Notes: a model not told the origin generated them from the sequence alone. Counted from the stretch's first letter, positions 19,260-30,349 are shown. The stretch: 42,074 bases of DNA from Galactobacter sp. (GCF_022712295.1 NZ_JALAGT010000049.1:1-42074), one strand, 5' to 3'. Numbers and translations are program-made.

Positions 19260-19290
19260 CCCGGCGCCGGGCCTGAGGCCCGGCGCCGGG
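19260..19290 (-). terminator. 14-bp GC-only hairpin after kgd
   Basis: Arms 19260-19273 and 19277-19290 with TGA as loop. Every paired base is G or C, and each arm contains its own palindrome (CCGGCGCCGG). It begins 18 bp after the kgd stop on the minus strand, and no T-tract follows. Confidence 0.75.
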
Positions 19291-19307
19291 GGAGTGCTCA
19301 CATGGTC

Positions 19308-22300
19308 TCAGGCCTGGAAGGCCTCGGTGAGGATCTGCTCCAATTCCGCATCGTGTCGCTTGTGCGATCCCGTGGAAGGCGCGGCGGAGGCGGGACGGGA
19401 AACCAGGGCGACCGTGCGGTCGAGGCCGGGCACCAGGTTCAGTGCCATGAATGGCCACGGCCCCTGGTTGGCGGGCTCGTCCTGCACCCAGCGCACCGTG
19501 GCGTTGGGGTACTTGGCGAGCTCGGCCTCGATCGCTTCGGCGGGCAGCGGGTACAGCTGCTCCACCCGCACGATGGCGGTCTTGGTGTCGCCGGCGGCCT
19601 GCTGGCGGGCCAACAGGTCGTAGTACAGGCGACCGGAGACCAGCAGAACGCGTTCCACGCTCTCGGAGCTGGCGACCGCGGCGTCGGGGATGACCGGCTG
19701 CCACTGACCCTGCGTGAACGCCTCGATGGGCTGGGCGGCCGCCTTGAGCCGCAGCAGCTGCTTGGGGGTGAACACGATCAGGGGCTTGCGGGGGCGCAGG
19801 TGGGCCTGCCGACGCAGCGCGTGGAAATAGTTGGCGCCGGTGGTCGGGTTGATGACCCGCATGTTCTCCTCTGCGCACAGCTGCAGGTAGCGCTCGATGC
19901 GAGCGGAGGAGTGGTCCGGGCCCTGACCCTCGTAGCCGTGCGGCAGCAGCAGCACCAGCGAGGAACGCTGGTTCCACTTCTGCTCGCCTGCGGAGATGAA
20001 CTCGTCCATGACGGTCTGGGCGCCGTCGGCGAAGTCGCCGAACTGAGCCTCCCAGAGCACCAGTGCGTCCGTGCGCTCCACCGAGTAGCCGTACTCGAAG
20101 CCCATCACCGCGTACTCGGAGAGCGGGGAGTCGTAGATCATGAACGGCGCCTGGTCGTCGCTGATCTGACGCAGCGGGGTCCACTCGTCGTCGTTGTTGC
20201 GATCGTGGAAGACCGCGTGGCGGTGCACAAAGGTGCCGCGACGGGAATCCTGGCCGGTGAGACGCACCGGGATGCCCTCCTCCACGATGGAGGCGAAGGC
20301 GATGGCTTCCGCCATACCCCAATCGATGTTGCCCTCTGAAGCCATCTTCAGGCGGGAATCCAGCACGCGCTTGAGCTTCGGGTGGACCGTGAAGCCCTCG
20401 GGGACGTCGGCATGGGCCTGGCCCACACGGGCAACGCGCTCCGGGGAGATCGCGGTGTCGTGCGCCCGGGGGTCCTCGGGCTGCTCGGCCTCGGACTGGG
20501 CGCGGGGGGAGTCCAGTCCATTGACGCCGCTGGCATCCAGCGCGGGAACCGAGGTGGTCTGGGCCACGTGGGTCTCCACGAACACGGTCTCGAGCCGGGC
20601 CTTGTAGTCGGCGACGACCTGATCCGCCTCGTCCTGGGTGATGTCACCGCGGCCCACGAGGGCCTCGGTGTACAGGCGGCGGGTGGAGCGCTTGGCCTCG
20701 ATCAGGTTGTACATCAGCGGCTGCGTCATCGACGGGTCGTCGCCCTCGTTGTGTCCGCGGCGGCGGTAGCAGATGAGGTCGATGACCACGTCACGGTGGA
20801 AGCGCTGGCGGTACTCGAAGGCCAACTGGGCCACGTGCACCACGGCCTCGGGATCGTCTCCGTTGACGTGGAAGACGGGGGCCTGGATGAACTTGGAGAT
20901 GTCGGTGGTGTACTCCGCGGAACGCCCGGAGGCCGGGGGAGTCGTGAAACCGACCTGGTTGTTCACCACCACGTGGATGGTGCCACCGGTCTTGTACCCT
21001 CGCAGCTGGGAGAGGTTCAGGGTTTCCGGAACCACACCCTGGCCGATGAAGGCCGCGTCGCCGTGGACGGCGATCGGCAGCACGGAGTAGCCGTTCTCGC
21101 CGCGGTCGATGACGTCCTGCTTGGCGCGGGTGATCCCCTCGAGGACCGGGTTCACGGCCTCCAGGTGGGAGGGGTTGGCGGCCAGGTAGATCTTGGTCGA
21201 GTTACCGGACTCCGAGGTGAAGGAACCCTCGGTACCCAGGTGGTACTTCACGTCGCCGGAACCCTGCACGCCTGCCGGATCCTGGGTGCCCTCGAATTCG
21301 CGGAAGACCTGGGCGTAGGTCTTGCCTGCGATGTTGGTGAGCACATTCAGGCGGCCACGGTGGCTCATGCCGATGGCGGCCTCGTCCAGTCCTGCATCGG
21401 CGGCATCGGAGATGATGGCGTCCAGCAGCGGGAGCAGGGATTCGCCGCCCTCGAGCGAGAAGCGCTTCTGGCCAACGAACTTGGTCTGCAGGAAGGTCTC
21501 GAAGGCCTCGGCCTGGTTCAGCTTGCCCAGGATGCGCAGCTGCTCGTCGTGGCCGGGGGCCTCGTAACGCCGCTCCAGCTTGTCCTGGAACCACTCGCGC
21601 TGCTCCGGATCGGAGATGTGCATGTACTCGATGCCGGAGGTGCGGCAGTAGGCGTCACGCAGCACACCGAGGATGTCACGCAGCTTGAGGCGGTCCTTGC
21701 CGCCGAAACCACCGGTGACCCACGTGCGGTCCAGGTCCCAGAGGGTGAGGCCGTAGGTCTCGATCTCCAGGTCGGGGTGGGAACGCTGCACGTAGACCAG
21801 AGGGTTGGTGTCCGCCATCAGGTGGCCACGCTCGCGGAAGGCGTGGATCAGCTGCTGGATCCGGGCCACCTTGCTCAGCTGCAGCTCGGCGTCCACCTGG
21901 TTGTCGCGGTTCCACCGGATGGGGGCGTAGGGGATGCGCAGGGCCTCGAAGATCTCGTCCCAGAAGGCATCCGAGAGCAGCAGCGTCTCGATGGCCTTCA
22001 GGAACTCGCCCGAGCCCGCACCCTGGATGACGCGGTGGTCGTAGGTGGAGGTCAGGGTGATGATCTTGCCGACACCCATGGCGTCGATCATGGCCTGGGA
22101 GGAACCGCGGTACTCGGCGGGCACGTCGAGCGCACCGACGCCGATGATGGCGGCCTGGCCCTTGGACAGGCGGGGCACGGAATGCACCGTGCCGATGCCA
22201 CCGGGGTTGGTCAGGGAGACCGTGGTGCCGGCGTAGTCGGCGGCGGTGAGCTTGTTGTTGCGCCCACGAGCGATCAGGTCCTCATAGGTGTGCCAGTAGG

Positions 22301-23234
22301 TGGCGAAGTCCATGGCCTCGGCCGCCTTGAGGTTCGGCACCACCAGCGAACGGGATCCGTCAGGCTTGGGGATGTCGATGGCGATGCCGAAGTTCACGTG
22401 CGGGTTGTGCACGGCGACCGGCTTGTTGTCCTTCACGTCGTAGGAGACGTTCATGGACGGGTTGAGCTTCAGCGCGCGGATGACGGCGAAGCCGATCAGG
22501 TGTGTGAAGGAGATCTTGCCGCCGCGGGCACGGCGCAGGTGGTTGTTGATGACCACGCGGTTGTCGATCAGGAGCTTGGCCGGAACGGCACGCACCGTGG
22601 TGGCGGTGGGGACCTCGAGGGAGGCCTCCATGTTCTTGGCGATGGCCTTGGCCGGACCCTTCAGGACCTGCAGCTCGATCTCCTCGGAGGGACCGGAAGC
22701 CTTGGGCTTCTGCGGGTCTGCGGGGACGGCGGCCTGCGTCGACTTGTTGGTGCGCACGGAGGCGGAGCTGCTGGCACGGTTGCTCGCTGCGGCCGAGGGC
22801 GCGGCCGGCTTGGTAGCGGCCGCCGGCTTGGGCGCGGGGGCCCCGGCCTTGGCCGGTGCAGCGTTGGCCGATGCAGCGTTGGCGGGTGCCTTCTGGGCGG
22901 GGACCGGAGCGGCGGGAGCTGCGGCGGCGGGCGCCGCGGCTTCGGTCGCAGCGTGCTTCGGTGCAGCAGGGGCTGCTGCAGCAGTCTGGGTGGCTTCAGC
23001 GGCGGAGAGCTCCTCGAAGACGCTCCACCACTTCTTGTCCACGGAGTTCTTGTCTGCCAGATATTGCTGGTAGAGCTCCTCGACGAGCCACTCGTTGTCA
23101 CCGAAGAGTTCGGTCAAGCGGTGGTTGGAAAGTTCTGGCACGCTGATTACGCCTCGTTTCGCAGGTGCTTGTGCGTCTGGGGCCCACTTGTCGGTGGGCA
23201 GCCTGGCTACCACGCCGAAAATGGACACGCTCAT
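19308..23234 (-). CDS. kgd: Multifunctional 2-oxoglutarate decarboxylase/dehydrogenase E1 with E2-like domain
   Basis: 1308 residues from ATG 23234. This is the actinobacterial Kgd/OdhA: a short E1 N-terminal helix (LTELFGDNEWLVEELYQQYL), a long Ala/Pro-rich linker, an E2-type acyltransferase domain ending in STYDHRVIQGAGSGEFLKAI, then the thiamine-diphosphate E1 domain (GMSHRGRLNVLTNIAGKTYA; HGDAAFIGQGVVPETLNLSQ). It oxidises or decarboxylates 2-oxoglutarate in the TCA cycle. It lacks a lipoyl domain and uses that of the pyruvate dehydrogenase E2. ATG 23234 has GAGGTG upstream, but a GTG at 23141 (VPELSNHRL) matches the usual family start, so the first 31 residues are uncertain. Confidence 0.96.
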   Translation of the reverse strand: MSVSIFGVVARLPTDKWAPDAQAPAKRGVISVPELSNHRLTELFGDNEWLVEELYQQYLADKNSVDKKWWSVFEELSAAEATQTAAAAPAAPKHAATEAAAPAAAAPAAPVPAQKAPANAASANAAPAKAGAPAPKPAAATKPAAPSAAASNRASSSASVRTNKSTQAAVPADPQKPKASGPSEEIELQVLKGPAKAIAKNMEASLEVPTATTVRAVPAKLLIDNRVVINNHLRRARGGKISFTHLIGFAVIRALKLNPSMNVSYDVKDNKPVAVHNPHVNFGIAIDIPKPDGSRSLVVPNLKAAEAMDFATYWHTYEDLIARGRNNKLTAADYAGTTVSLTNPGGIGTVHSVPRLSKGQAAIIGVGALDVPAEYRGSSQAMIDAMGVGKIITLTSTYDHRVIQGAGSGEFLKAIETLLLSDAFWDEIFEALRIPYAPIRWNRDNQVDAELQLSKVARIQQLIHAFRERGHLMADTNPLVYVQRSHPDLEIETYGLTLWDLDRTWVTGGFGGKDRLKLRDILGVLRDAYCRTSGIEYMHISDPEQREWFQDKLERRYEAPGHDEQLRILGKLNQAEAFETFLQTKFVGQKRFSLEGGESLLPLLDAIISDAADAGLDEAAIGMSHRGRLNVLTNIAGKTYAQVFREFEGTQDPAGVQGSGDVKYHLGTEGSFTSESGNSTKIYLAANPSHLEAVNPVLEGITRAKQDVIDRGENGYSVLPIAVHGDAAFIGQGVVPETLNLSQLRGYKTGGTIHVVVNNQVGFTTPPASGRSAEYTTDISKFIQAPVFHVNGDDPEAVVHVAQLAFEYRQRFHRDVVIDLICYRRRGHNEGDDPSMTQPLMYNLIEAKRSTRRLYTEALVGRGDITQDEADQVVADYKARLETVFVETHVAQTTSVPALDASGVNGLDSPRAQSEAEQPEDPRAHDTAISPERVARVGQAHADVPEGFTVHPKLKRVLDSRLKMASEGNIDWGMAEAIAFASIVEEGIPVRLTGQDSRRGTFVHRHAVFHDRNNDDEWTPLRQISDDQAPFMIYDSPLSEYAVMGFEYGYSVERTDALVLWEAQFGDFADGAQTVMDEFISAGEQKWNQRSSLVLLLPHGYEGQGPDHSSARIERYLQLCAEENMRVINPTTGANYFHALRRQAHLRPRKPLIVFTPKQLLRLKAAAQPIEAFTQGQWQPVIPDAAVASSESVERVLLVSGRLYYDLLARQQAAGDTKTAIVRVEQLYPLPAEAIEAELAKYPNATVRWVQDEPANQGPWPFMALNLVPGLDRTVALVSRPASAAPSTGSHKRHDAELEQILTEAFQA

Positions 23235-23396
23235 TTTGACACCTCACTTTAGCCACTCCGGAGGCGGCACACCCAATCCTGGAGGGTGATTCCTGTGGGT
23301 TTCTGAGTTCGACAACTTGTAGAAGTTGATCGAGTCTGTTAAATGCCGTGTTCGGTGGGTTGGTCTCGGCATCGTGCCGGGTATGATGGTTCGACT
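23235..23396. promoter_or_regulatory. Divergent control region between kgd and the CorC-type operon
   Basis: This stretch has no gene. It holds an inverted repeat CAACTT-GTAG-AAGTTG (23313-23328) flanked by TCGA on both sides. On the minus strand TAAAGT (23251-23246) is a possible kgd -10, only 11 nt before ATG 23234. On the plus strand TTGGTC (23360-23365) and TATGAT (23382-23387), 16 bp apart, form a good promoter for the transporter operon. Confidence 0.5.
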
Positions 23397-23573
23397 ATGG
23401 ACGACCACTCTCTGTGCCGGCCAGTCGCCTCCTGGCGACGTCGCGCCGGCGCCCCAAGGACCCGCCCCCGCTCCGCCAGTAGAACGGAGCCCTCTAGTCC
23501 GAATACACGGACACTGACTTGCCTTGCCGCGGTTGACGTCGCGGTGACGGGAGCCTGGGGGGTGCGTAAGTAG
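23397..23573 (+). CDS. Possible leader peptide (uORF) of the CorC-type operon
   Basis: A 58-codon frame starting MDDHSLCRPVASWRRRAGAP. Its ATG is 9 nt after the TATGAT -10, so it would be almost leaderless. It stops with TAG immediately before the ATG of the transporter gene (TAGATG), the geometry of termination-reinitiation coupling. The product is Arg/Pro/Ser/Thr-rich without a domain. Third-position GC (roughly 70 percent by hand count) is lower than in neighbours, so the peptide itself may not be functional. The RNA overlaps two hairpins (23416-23450 and 23470-23490). Confidence 0.35.
   Translation: MDDHSLCRPVASWRRRAGAPRTRPRSASRTEPSSPNTRTLTCLAAVDVAVTGAWGVRK
23416..23490 (+). promoter_or_regulatory. 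Structured leader RNA ahead of the CorC-type operon
   Basis: Two hairpins are visible. The first nests GTCGCC/GGCGAC (23424-23429 / 23434-23439, loop TCCT) inside GCCGGC/GCCGGC (23416-23421 / 23445-23450). The second is GCTCCG/CGGAGC (23470-23475 / 23485-23490). The leader is ~180 nt. I cannot match it to a known riboswitch; the magnesium M-box core GGTGAGGCTCCT is absent. Confidence 0.35.
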
Positions 23574-24944
23574 ATGGAATGGCTCCTCCTCGCTGTCGGC
23601 CTCGTACTCATCCTGGGTACGGCCTTCTTCGTCGCCGTCGAATTCTGTTTCGTGGCCCTCGACGTCACCTCGGTGCAACGTGCGGTCGATTCGGGTGATA
23701 CGCATCTCAAACCCCTGCTGAAGTGCCTGCGAACCCTCTCGACTCAGCTTTCCGCGGTGCAGCTGGGTATCACCCTGACCACGCTGCTCACCGGCTATGT
23801 GATCGAACCGAGCCTGGGAAAACTGCTCAAGCCGCTCTTCGACGGCATGGGGCTCAACGACGCGACCTCCGGTGCAACGTCACTGGTGGTGGCCATGATC
23901 GTGGCCACGTTCCTGTCCATGTTGCTTGGCGAACTGATTCCCAAGAACCTGGTGATCGCGGAACCGCTGAGGATCGGCCGCTATCTGGCAGGACCACAGT
24001 TGGTCTTCACCGCCGTTTTCAAGCCGATCGTGCTGCTGCTCAACGGCTTTGCCAACAAAGTGCTGCACTTGATGGGGATCGAGGCCAAGGAAGAGCTCTC
24101 CGGGGCGCGTACCCCCGCCGAACTCTCCAGCCTCCTGAAGCGATCTGCTCAGCTGGGTACGGTCGAGGCTGACACGGCCCGCTTCCTGGAGCGCACGTTG
24201 GTCTTCGGTGAGCGCAGTGCTGCCGACGTCATGACGCCACGCATCCGCATGGAGACGGTCCAGGCGGAAGATCCTCTCGATGAGGTCATCGAGACCGCCC
24301 GTCGCAGTGGCTATTCCCGCTTCCTCGTCATCGACGAATCCCCGGACGAGGTTCGGGGCGTTGTGCATGTGAAGAAGGCCGTGTCGGTCCCACGCGATCG
24401 GCGCGACGAACTCGTCGCAGCGACCATCATGTCCGACGTGGCCTCCGTTCCGGAGACCGTGCATCTGGACGATCTGATCGGCGTGCTGCGGACGGCCAAT
24501 CTGCAGATGGCCGTGGTGCTCGATGAATACGGCGGCACCGCAGGCATGGTGACGTTGGAGGACCTGGTTGAAGAGATCGTCGGCGATGTCGCGGACGAGC
24601 ACGACCGGCGTCCGGCCGGTGTGCTGCAGTCGGCAGACGGCAGTTGGTTCTTCCCCGGACTGCTGCGTCCCGACGAGGCAACGGAACAGATCCCGGGCCT
24701 CGTCGCGGAGGAAGGGCCCGACTACGAGACCATGGGTGGGCTGATCATGACGCGGCTGGGGCGCATCCCGGATCGTGGAGACGAGGTGGCGTCGGAAGGC
24801 GGAGTGCTCAGGGTGAGCGCGATGGACGGGTTCCGTGTGGACCGCATCGAATTCGTTCCGGATGCACCTCAGCAGCCGACCCCCTCCAGGCCGGCTGAGG
24901 TGCCCTCGGCGGCCGCCGACGACGTGGCGGGGGGTGCGGCATGA
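23574..24944 (+). CDS. CNNM/CorC-family transporter with CBS and CorC domains
   Basis: 456 residues, the hemolysin-like/CNNM family linked to Mg2+ or Co2+ export. The DUF21 membrane domain covers residues 1-190 (EWLLLAVGLVLILGTAFFVA; VVAMIVATFLSMLLGELIPK). A tandem CBS pair follows (ADVMTPRIRMETVQAEDPLD; VVLDEYGGTAGMVTLEDLVE EIVGDV when read on), and the last ~90 residues are the CorC_HlyC domain. The ATG directly follows the uORF stop, with only a distant GGGGGG as ribosome site. Its stop overlaps the next gene (ATGA). Confidence 0.92.
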   Translation: MEWLLLAVGLVLILGTAFFVAVEFCFVALDVTSVQRAVDSGDTHLKPLLKCLRTLSTQLSAVQLGITLTTLLTGYVIEPSLGKLLKPLFDGMGLNDATSGATSLVVAMIVATFLSMLLGELIPKNLVIAEPLRIGRYLAGPQLVFTAVFKPIVLLLNGFANKVLHLMGIEAKEELSGARTPAELSSLLKRSAQLGTVEADTARFLERTLVFGERSAADVMTPRIRMETVQAEDPLDEVIETARRSGYSRFLVIDESPDEVRGVVHVKKAVSVPRDRRDELVAATIMSDVASVPETVHLDDLIGVLRTANLQMAVVLDEYGGTAGMVTLEDLVEEIVGDVADEHDRRPAGVLQSADGSWFFPGLLRPDEATEQIPGLVAEEGPDYETMGGLIMTRLGRIPDRGDEVASEGGVLRVSAMDGFRVDRIEFVPDAPQQPTPSRPAEVPSAAADDVAGGAA

Positions 24945-26011
24945 GCGACTGGATGGGATTGATCTGGCTCGTGGTGCTGCTGCTCGGCAACGCCTTCTTC
25001 GTCGGAGCCGAGTTCGCGGTGATGTCCGCGCGCAGGTCTCAGATCGAGCCGCGCGCGGAGGCGGGGTCCAAGCGGGCCAAGACCGCCCTCTACGCCATGG
25101 AACATGTGACCATCATGCTGGCCGTGTGCCAGCTGGGTATCACGGTCTGTTCGCTGTTGATTCTCAACGTCTCCGAACCGGCCATTCACCATTTGATCGC
25201 GGGACCGCTGGTGTCCTGGGGTCTGCCGCACGGTCTGGCCGACACCGTCGCGTTCATCATCGCCCTGGTGCTGGTGACCTTCCTGCACGTGAGCCTCGGC
25301 GAGACGGTACCGAAGAACATCTCGGTCTCCGCTGCGGACAAGGCCGTGTTGATCCTCGCCACACCGCTGCACTGGGTCGCCGTGGCGATCAAGCCGGTCA
25401 CTCGTGCGCTGAACTGGCTGGCCAACCATGCGGTCAGGGCGCTGGGCGTTGAACCCAAGGACGAGGTGTCCTCGACGTACACGCTGGAGGAGGTGCAGTC
25501 CATCGTGGAGGAATCCACCAAGCAAGGCCTGGTGGAGGATGACGCGGGACTGCTGCACTCCGCGTTCGAGTTCACGGAGGAGACCGTCGGGTCCATCGCC
25601 GTGCCCTTCGACGACGTCGTGACGCTGCCGGTGGGCACCACGCCTGACGAATTCGAACGCGTGGTGGGGCGGACCGGATTCTCCCGTTTCGTGATGGTGG
25701 AAGACGACGGCCAACTGGCCGGCTACCTGCACCTGAAGGACGTCATGACGATCCCGGAGGCGCGTGCGGATCACCCCATCCCGCTGTCCAGGATGCGTTC
25801 GCTGTCCAACTTCCACACGGACGTCGAAGTGGAGGACGCGCTGGAGACCATGCAACGGATGCGGACCCACGTGGCTCGCGTCCTGGACGCCGAACACCGG
25901 ACGGTGGGGATCCTGTTCTTCGAGGACGTGCTGGAGAAGCTGGTGGGCACCATCAACGATGTGACTCAGCAACACGGCGCTCGGCGCTATTCGCTCGGTC
26001 AGGAGTACTGA
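24941..26011 (+). CDS. Second CNNM/CorC-family protein, lacking the CorC domain
   Basis: 356 residues, paralogous to the preceding protein. The DUF21 membrane domain is at residues 1-180 (WLVVLLLGNAFFVGAEFAVM; LVTFLHVSLGETVPKNISVS). The CBS pair follows (TGFSRFVMVEDDGQLAGYLH; VLDAEHRTVGILFFEDVLEK). It ends shortly after the CBS region, ~90 residues earlier than its neighbour, so the C-terminal regulatory CorC_HlyC domain is missing. Such long/short tandem pairs are common in actinobacteria and may form heterodimers. Start overlaps the upstream stop by 4 bp. Confidence 0.9.
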   Translation: MSDWMGLIWLVVLLLGNAFFVGAEFAVMSARRSQIEPRAEAGSKRAKTALYAMEHVTIMLAVCQLGITVCSLLILNVSEPAIHHLIAGPLVSWGLPHGLADTVAFIIALVLVTFLHVSLGETVPKNISVSAADKAVLILATPLHWVAVAIKPVTRALNWLANHAVRALGVEPKDEVSSTYTLEEVQSIVEESTKQGLVEDDAGLLHSAFEFTEETVGSIAVPFDDVVTLPVGTTPDEFERVVGRTGFSRFVMVEDDGQLAGYLHLKDVMTIPEARADHPIPLSRMRSLSNFHTDVEVEDALETMQRMRTHVARVLDAEHRTVGILFFEDVLEKLVGTINDVTQQHGARRYSLGQEY

Positions 26012-26033
26012 GCACCGCCACGTGGCCGGTAGG

Positions 26034-26050
26034 ATGAGAACAATTCTCAT
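26034..26050. promoter_or_regulatory. Zur-type operator upstream of the metal ABC operon
   Basis: A perfect 7-3-7 inverted repeat, ATGAGAA-CAA-TTCTCAT, 27 bp before the ATPase start. It resembles actinobacterial Zur boxes (TGAAAATNATTTTCA-like). It overlaps the end of a possible -10, TAGGAT at 26030-26035, a position where repressor binding would block transcription. A Zur-type regulator is encoded in this window at 38315-37908. Confidence 0.7.
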
Positions 26051-26077
26051 TTATCCGCCGTTCGCGAGGTTCCGTTC

Positions 26078-26914
26078 ATGACTCCCGGGTCCACCACTTC
26101 TGCCGTCTCCCTCAGGGGAGCCGCGGTTCGTTTCGGAGACAGAACCCTCTGGGAGGGGCTGGACCTGGACGTGGCGCCGGGAGAGTTCGTGGCCGTGCTG
26201 GGGCCCAACGGTTCCGGTAAGACCACGTTGATCAAGGCCCTGCTCGGCCTCGTCCGGCTCAGCGCGGGTACCGCCCATGTCGGCGGAACCCCGGTGGGGC
26301 GGCAGCGTGGCTCCACCAGCGGAGGTGTCGGGGTGATTCCTCAGCAACGTCCGCTTCCGGAGGGGACTCCGCTGCGTGGCCGGGACCTTGTTCGGCAAGG
26401 GTTGGACGGAACGCGCTGGGGCCCGGCCTGGTTGGACTCGCGGCGCAAGGCCGACCGCGCCCGCGTGGACGCCATGCTGGAGCGGGTCGGAGCCACCGCA
26501 TTCGCCGAGCGTCCCGTCTGGACGCTCTCAGGCGGGGAACAACAGCGGCTCCGGGCCGCTCAGGCGTTGGTCTCCTCGCCCGCCGTCATGCTGTGCGACG
26601 AGCCGTTGCTCAGCCTCGATGTGCGTCACCAGCAGGAGATCACCCAGCTCATCGCGGAACAGGCCAAGCAGGAACAAGCAGCCGTCCTGTTCATCACCCA
26701 CGAGATCAACCCCGTGCTGCCCTACGTTGACCGGGTGCTGTATCTGGCTCAGGGTCGGTTCCGGGTGGGGGCCCCCGACGAGGTCATCACCACGGAATCC
26801 TTGAGCGATCTCTTCGGCCGCCGCGTCGATGTGGTGCGCGTGGGGGACAGGTTGGCGATCCTGGGTGGCGAGGACCACGTGCATCACGATCATGACGAGG
26901 AGGCGGGCGCGTGA
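26078..26914 (+). CDS. Zinc/manganese ABC transporter ATP-binding protein (ZnuC-like)
   Basis: 278 residues. Walker A is GPNGSGKTT near residue 47, the signature is LSGGEQQR, Walker B is VMLCDEPLLSLD and the switch histidine lies in FITHEINPVL. The C-terminus is rich in His and acidic residues (GGEDHVHHDHDEEAGA), a common mark of zinc-handling proteins. GAGG about 8 nt before the ATG and the operator at 26034 support this start. It energises import through the downstream permease. Zinc rather than manganese is inferred from the operator and the His tail. Confidence 0.92.
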   Translation: MTPGSTTSAVSLRGAAVRFGDRTLWEGLDLDVAPGEFVAVLGPNGSGKTTLIKALLGLVRLSAGTAHVGGTPVGRQRGSTSGGVGVIPQQRPLPEGTPLRGRDLVRQGLDGTRWGPAWLDSRRKADRARVDAMLERVGATAFAERPVWTLSGGEQQRLRAAQALVSSPAVMLCDEPLLSLDVRHQQEITQLIAEQAKQEQAAVLFITHEINPVLPYVDRVLYLAQGRFRVGAPDEVITTESLSDLFGRRVDVVRVGDRLAILGGEDHVHHDHDEEAGA

Positions 26915-27774
26915 ACGCGAATCTGTGGGAGCGGGTCTTCTCCTTCGAGGACTATGGCGAGCTGTTGGATCTGCTCTGGCCGTCGCTGGTGGCAGGCGCC
27001 GTGCTCGGTGTCGTCGGCGGCGTGATCGGTGTGGTCGTCATGGCACGGGACATGGGATTCGCCGTGCACGGGATCTCCGAGCTGAGCTTCGCGGGTGCCT
27101 CCGCGGCACTCCTGCTCGGCGTGGACGTGGTTGGCGGCTCCGTGGTGGGCGCCGTCGTGGCCGCGCTGGTGCTCGGCCTGCTCGGGGCCGGAGCCCGCGA
27201 ACGCAATGCCGTCACGGGCGTGCTCATGCCCTTCGGCTTGGGACTGGGCATCCTGTTCCTGTCCCTGTACCAGGGACGCAGCGCCAACAAGTTCGGGCTC
27301 CTGACCGGTCAGATCGTGGCCGTGGACGGAGCCAAGGTGACCACCATGATCGTCGGCGCTGCGGTGGTCCTGCTCGGCCTCGCCCTCATCTGGAGGCCGC
27401 TGATGTTCGCCTCCACCGACCCGTGGCTCGCCTCCGCTCGAGGGGTTCCCCAGAGGAGCCTTTCGGTGGCCTTCGTGGTGCTGCTCGGCCTGGCCGTGGC
27501 CATGGCCATCCAAGTGGTGGGCGCCCTGCTGGTGCTGTCCTTGTTGATCACCCCGGCCGCTGCGGCGCTCAGGCTGACGGCCAGGCCGGCCGCTGCGGTA
27601 CTTCTCTCGGTGCTGTTCGCGGTGGTGTCCGTGGTGGGTGGCATCATGCTCGCCCTGGCCGGGACGCTGCCGGTGAGCCCGTACGTCACCACCATCTCGT
27701 TCCTGATCTGGATCGTGTGCCGAATTGTCGGCAACGCCAAGGAGCGCAGTCACCGCCTATCGACTGCGGCTTGA
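26911..27774 (+). CDS. Metal ABC transporter permease, ABC-3 family (ZnuB-like)
   Basis: 287 residues, with about eight membrane helices. Family landmarks are VVVMARDMGFAVHGISELSF near residue 48 and VVGALLVLSLLITPAAAALR near residue 210. GTG overlaps the ATPase stop by 4 bp. The periplasmic-type metal-binding protein (ZnuA) that this system requires is not encoded next to it or elsewhere in the window. After the stop there is no hairpin before glgP, 59 bp on. Confidence 0.93.
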   Translation: MNANLWERVFSFEDYGELLDLLWPSLVAGAVLGVVGGVIGVVVMARDMGFAVHGISELSFAGASAALLLGVDVVGGSVVGAVVAALVLGLLGAGARERNAVTGVLMPFGLGLGILFLSLYQGRSANKFGLLTGQIVAVDGAKVTTMIVGAAVVLLGLALIWRPLMFASTDPWLASARGVPQRSLSVAFVVLLGLAVAMAIQVVGALLVLSLLITPAAAALRLTARPAAAVLLSVLFAVVSVVGGIMLALAGTLPVSPYVTTISFLIWIVCRIVGNAKERSHRLSTAA

Positions 27775-27833
27775 CTTAAGCTATCGCTTGACTCGCGTCA
27801 GGCGCCTCAAGGCTCAAGAGCAACTGGAGTTTC

Positions 27834-30245
<2,412 letters not shown>

Positions 30246-30349
30246 GGAGGTGGGGCCGGTTCCGGTAAAAGAATCCGTGCCCCCGATCACACAAAGCGGG
30301 TTCGGGGTGGTTGGATGGACACAGTGCTTCCCCGAACGTTGGAGTCGAG

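Noticed and set aside
20382..23252. 956-codon open frame on the plus strand opposite kgd
   Set aside because: Same codon-bias effect. The translation is a Gly/Val/His/Leu-rich string with no motif and lies fully inside kgd.
23397..23573. Magnesium M-box riboswitch upstream of the CorC-type operon
   Set aside because: Context fits, but the conserved GGTGAGGCTCCT core and the expected three-way arrangement are absent, so only a generic structured leader is claimed.
26078..27774. Iron or haem rather than zinc/manganese transport for the ABC pair
   Set aside because: The permease is of the ABC-3 (ZnuB/MntB) family, the ATPase has a His-rich tail and the operator is Zur-like. Iron-siderophore systems use a different permease family.
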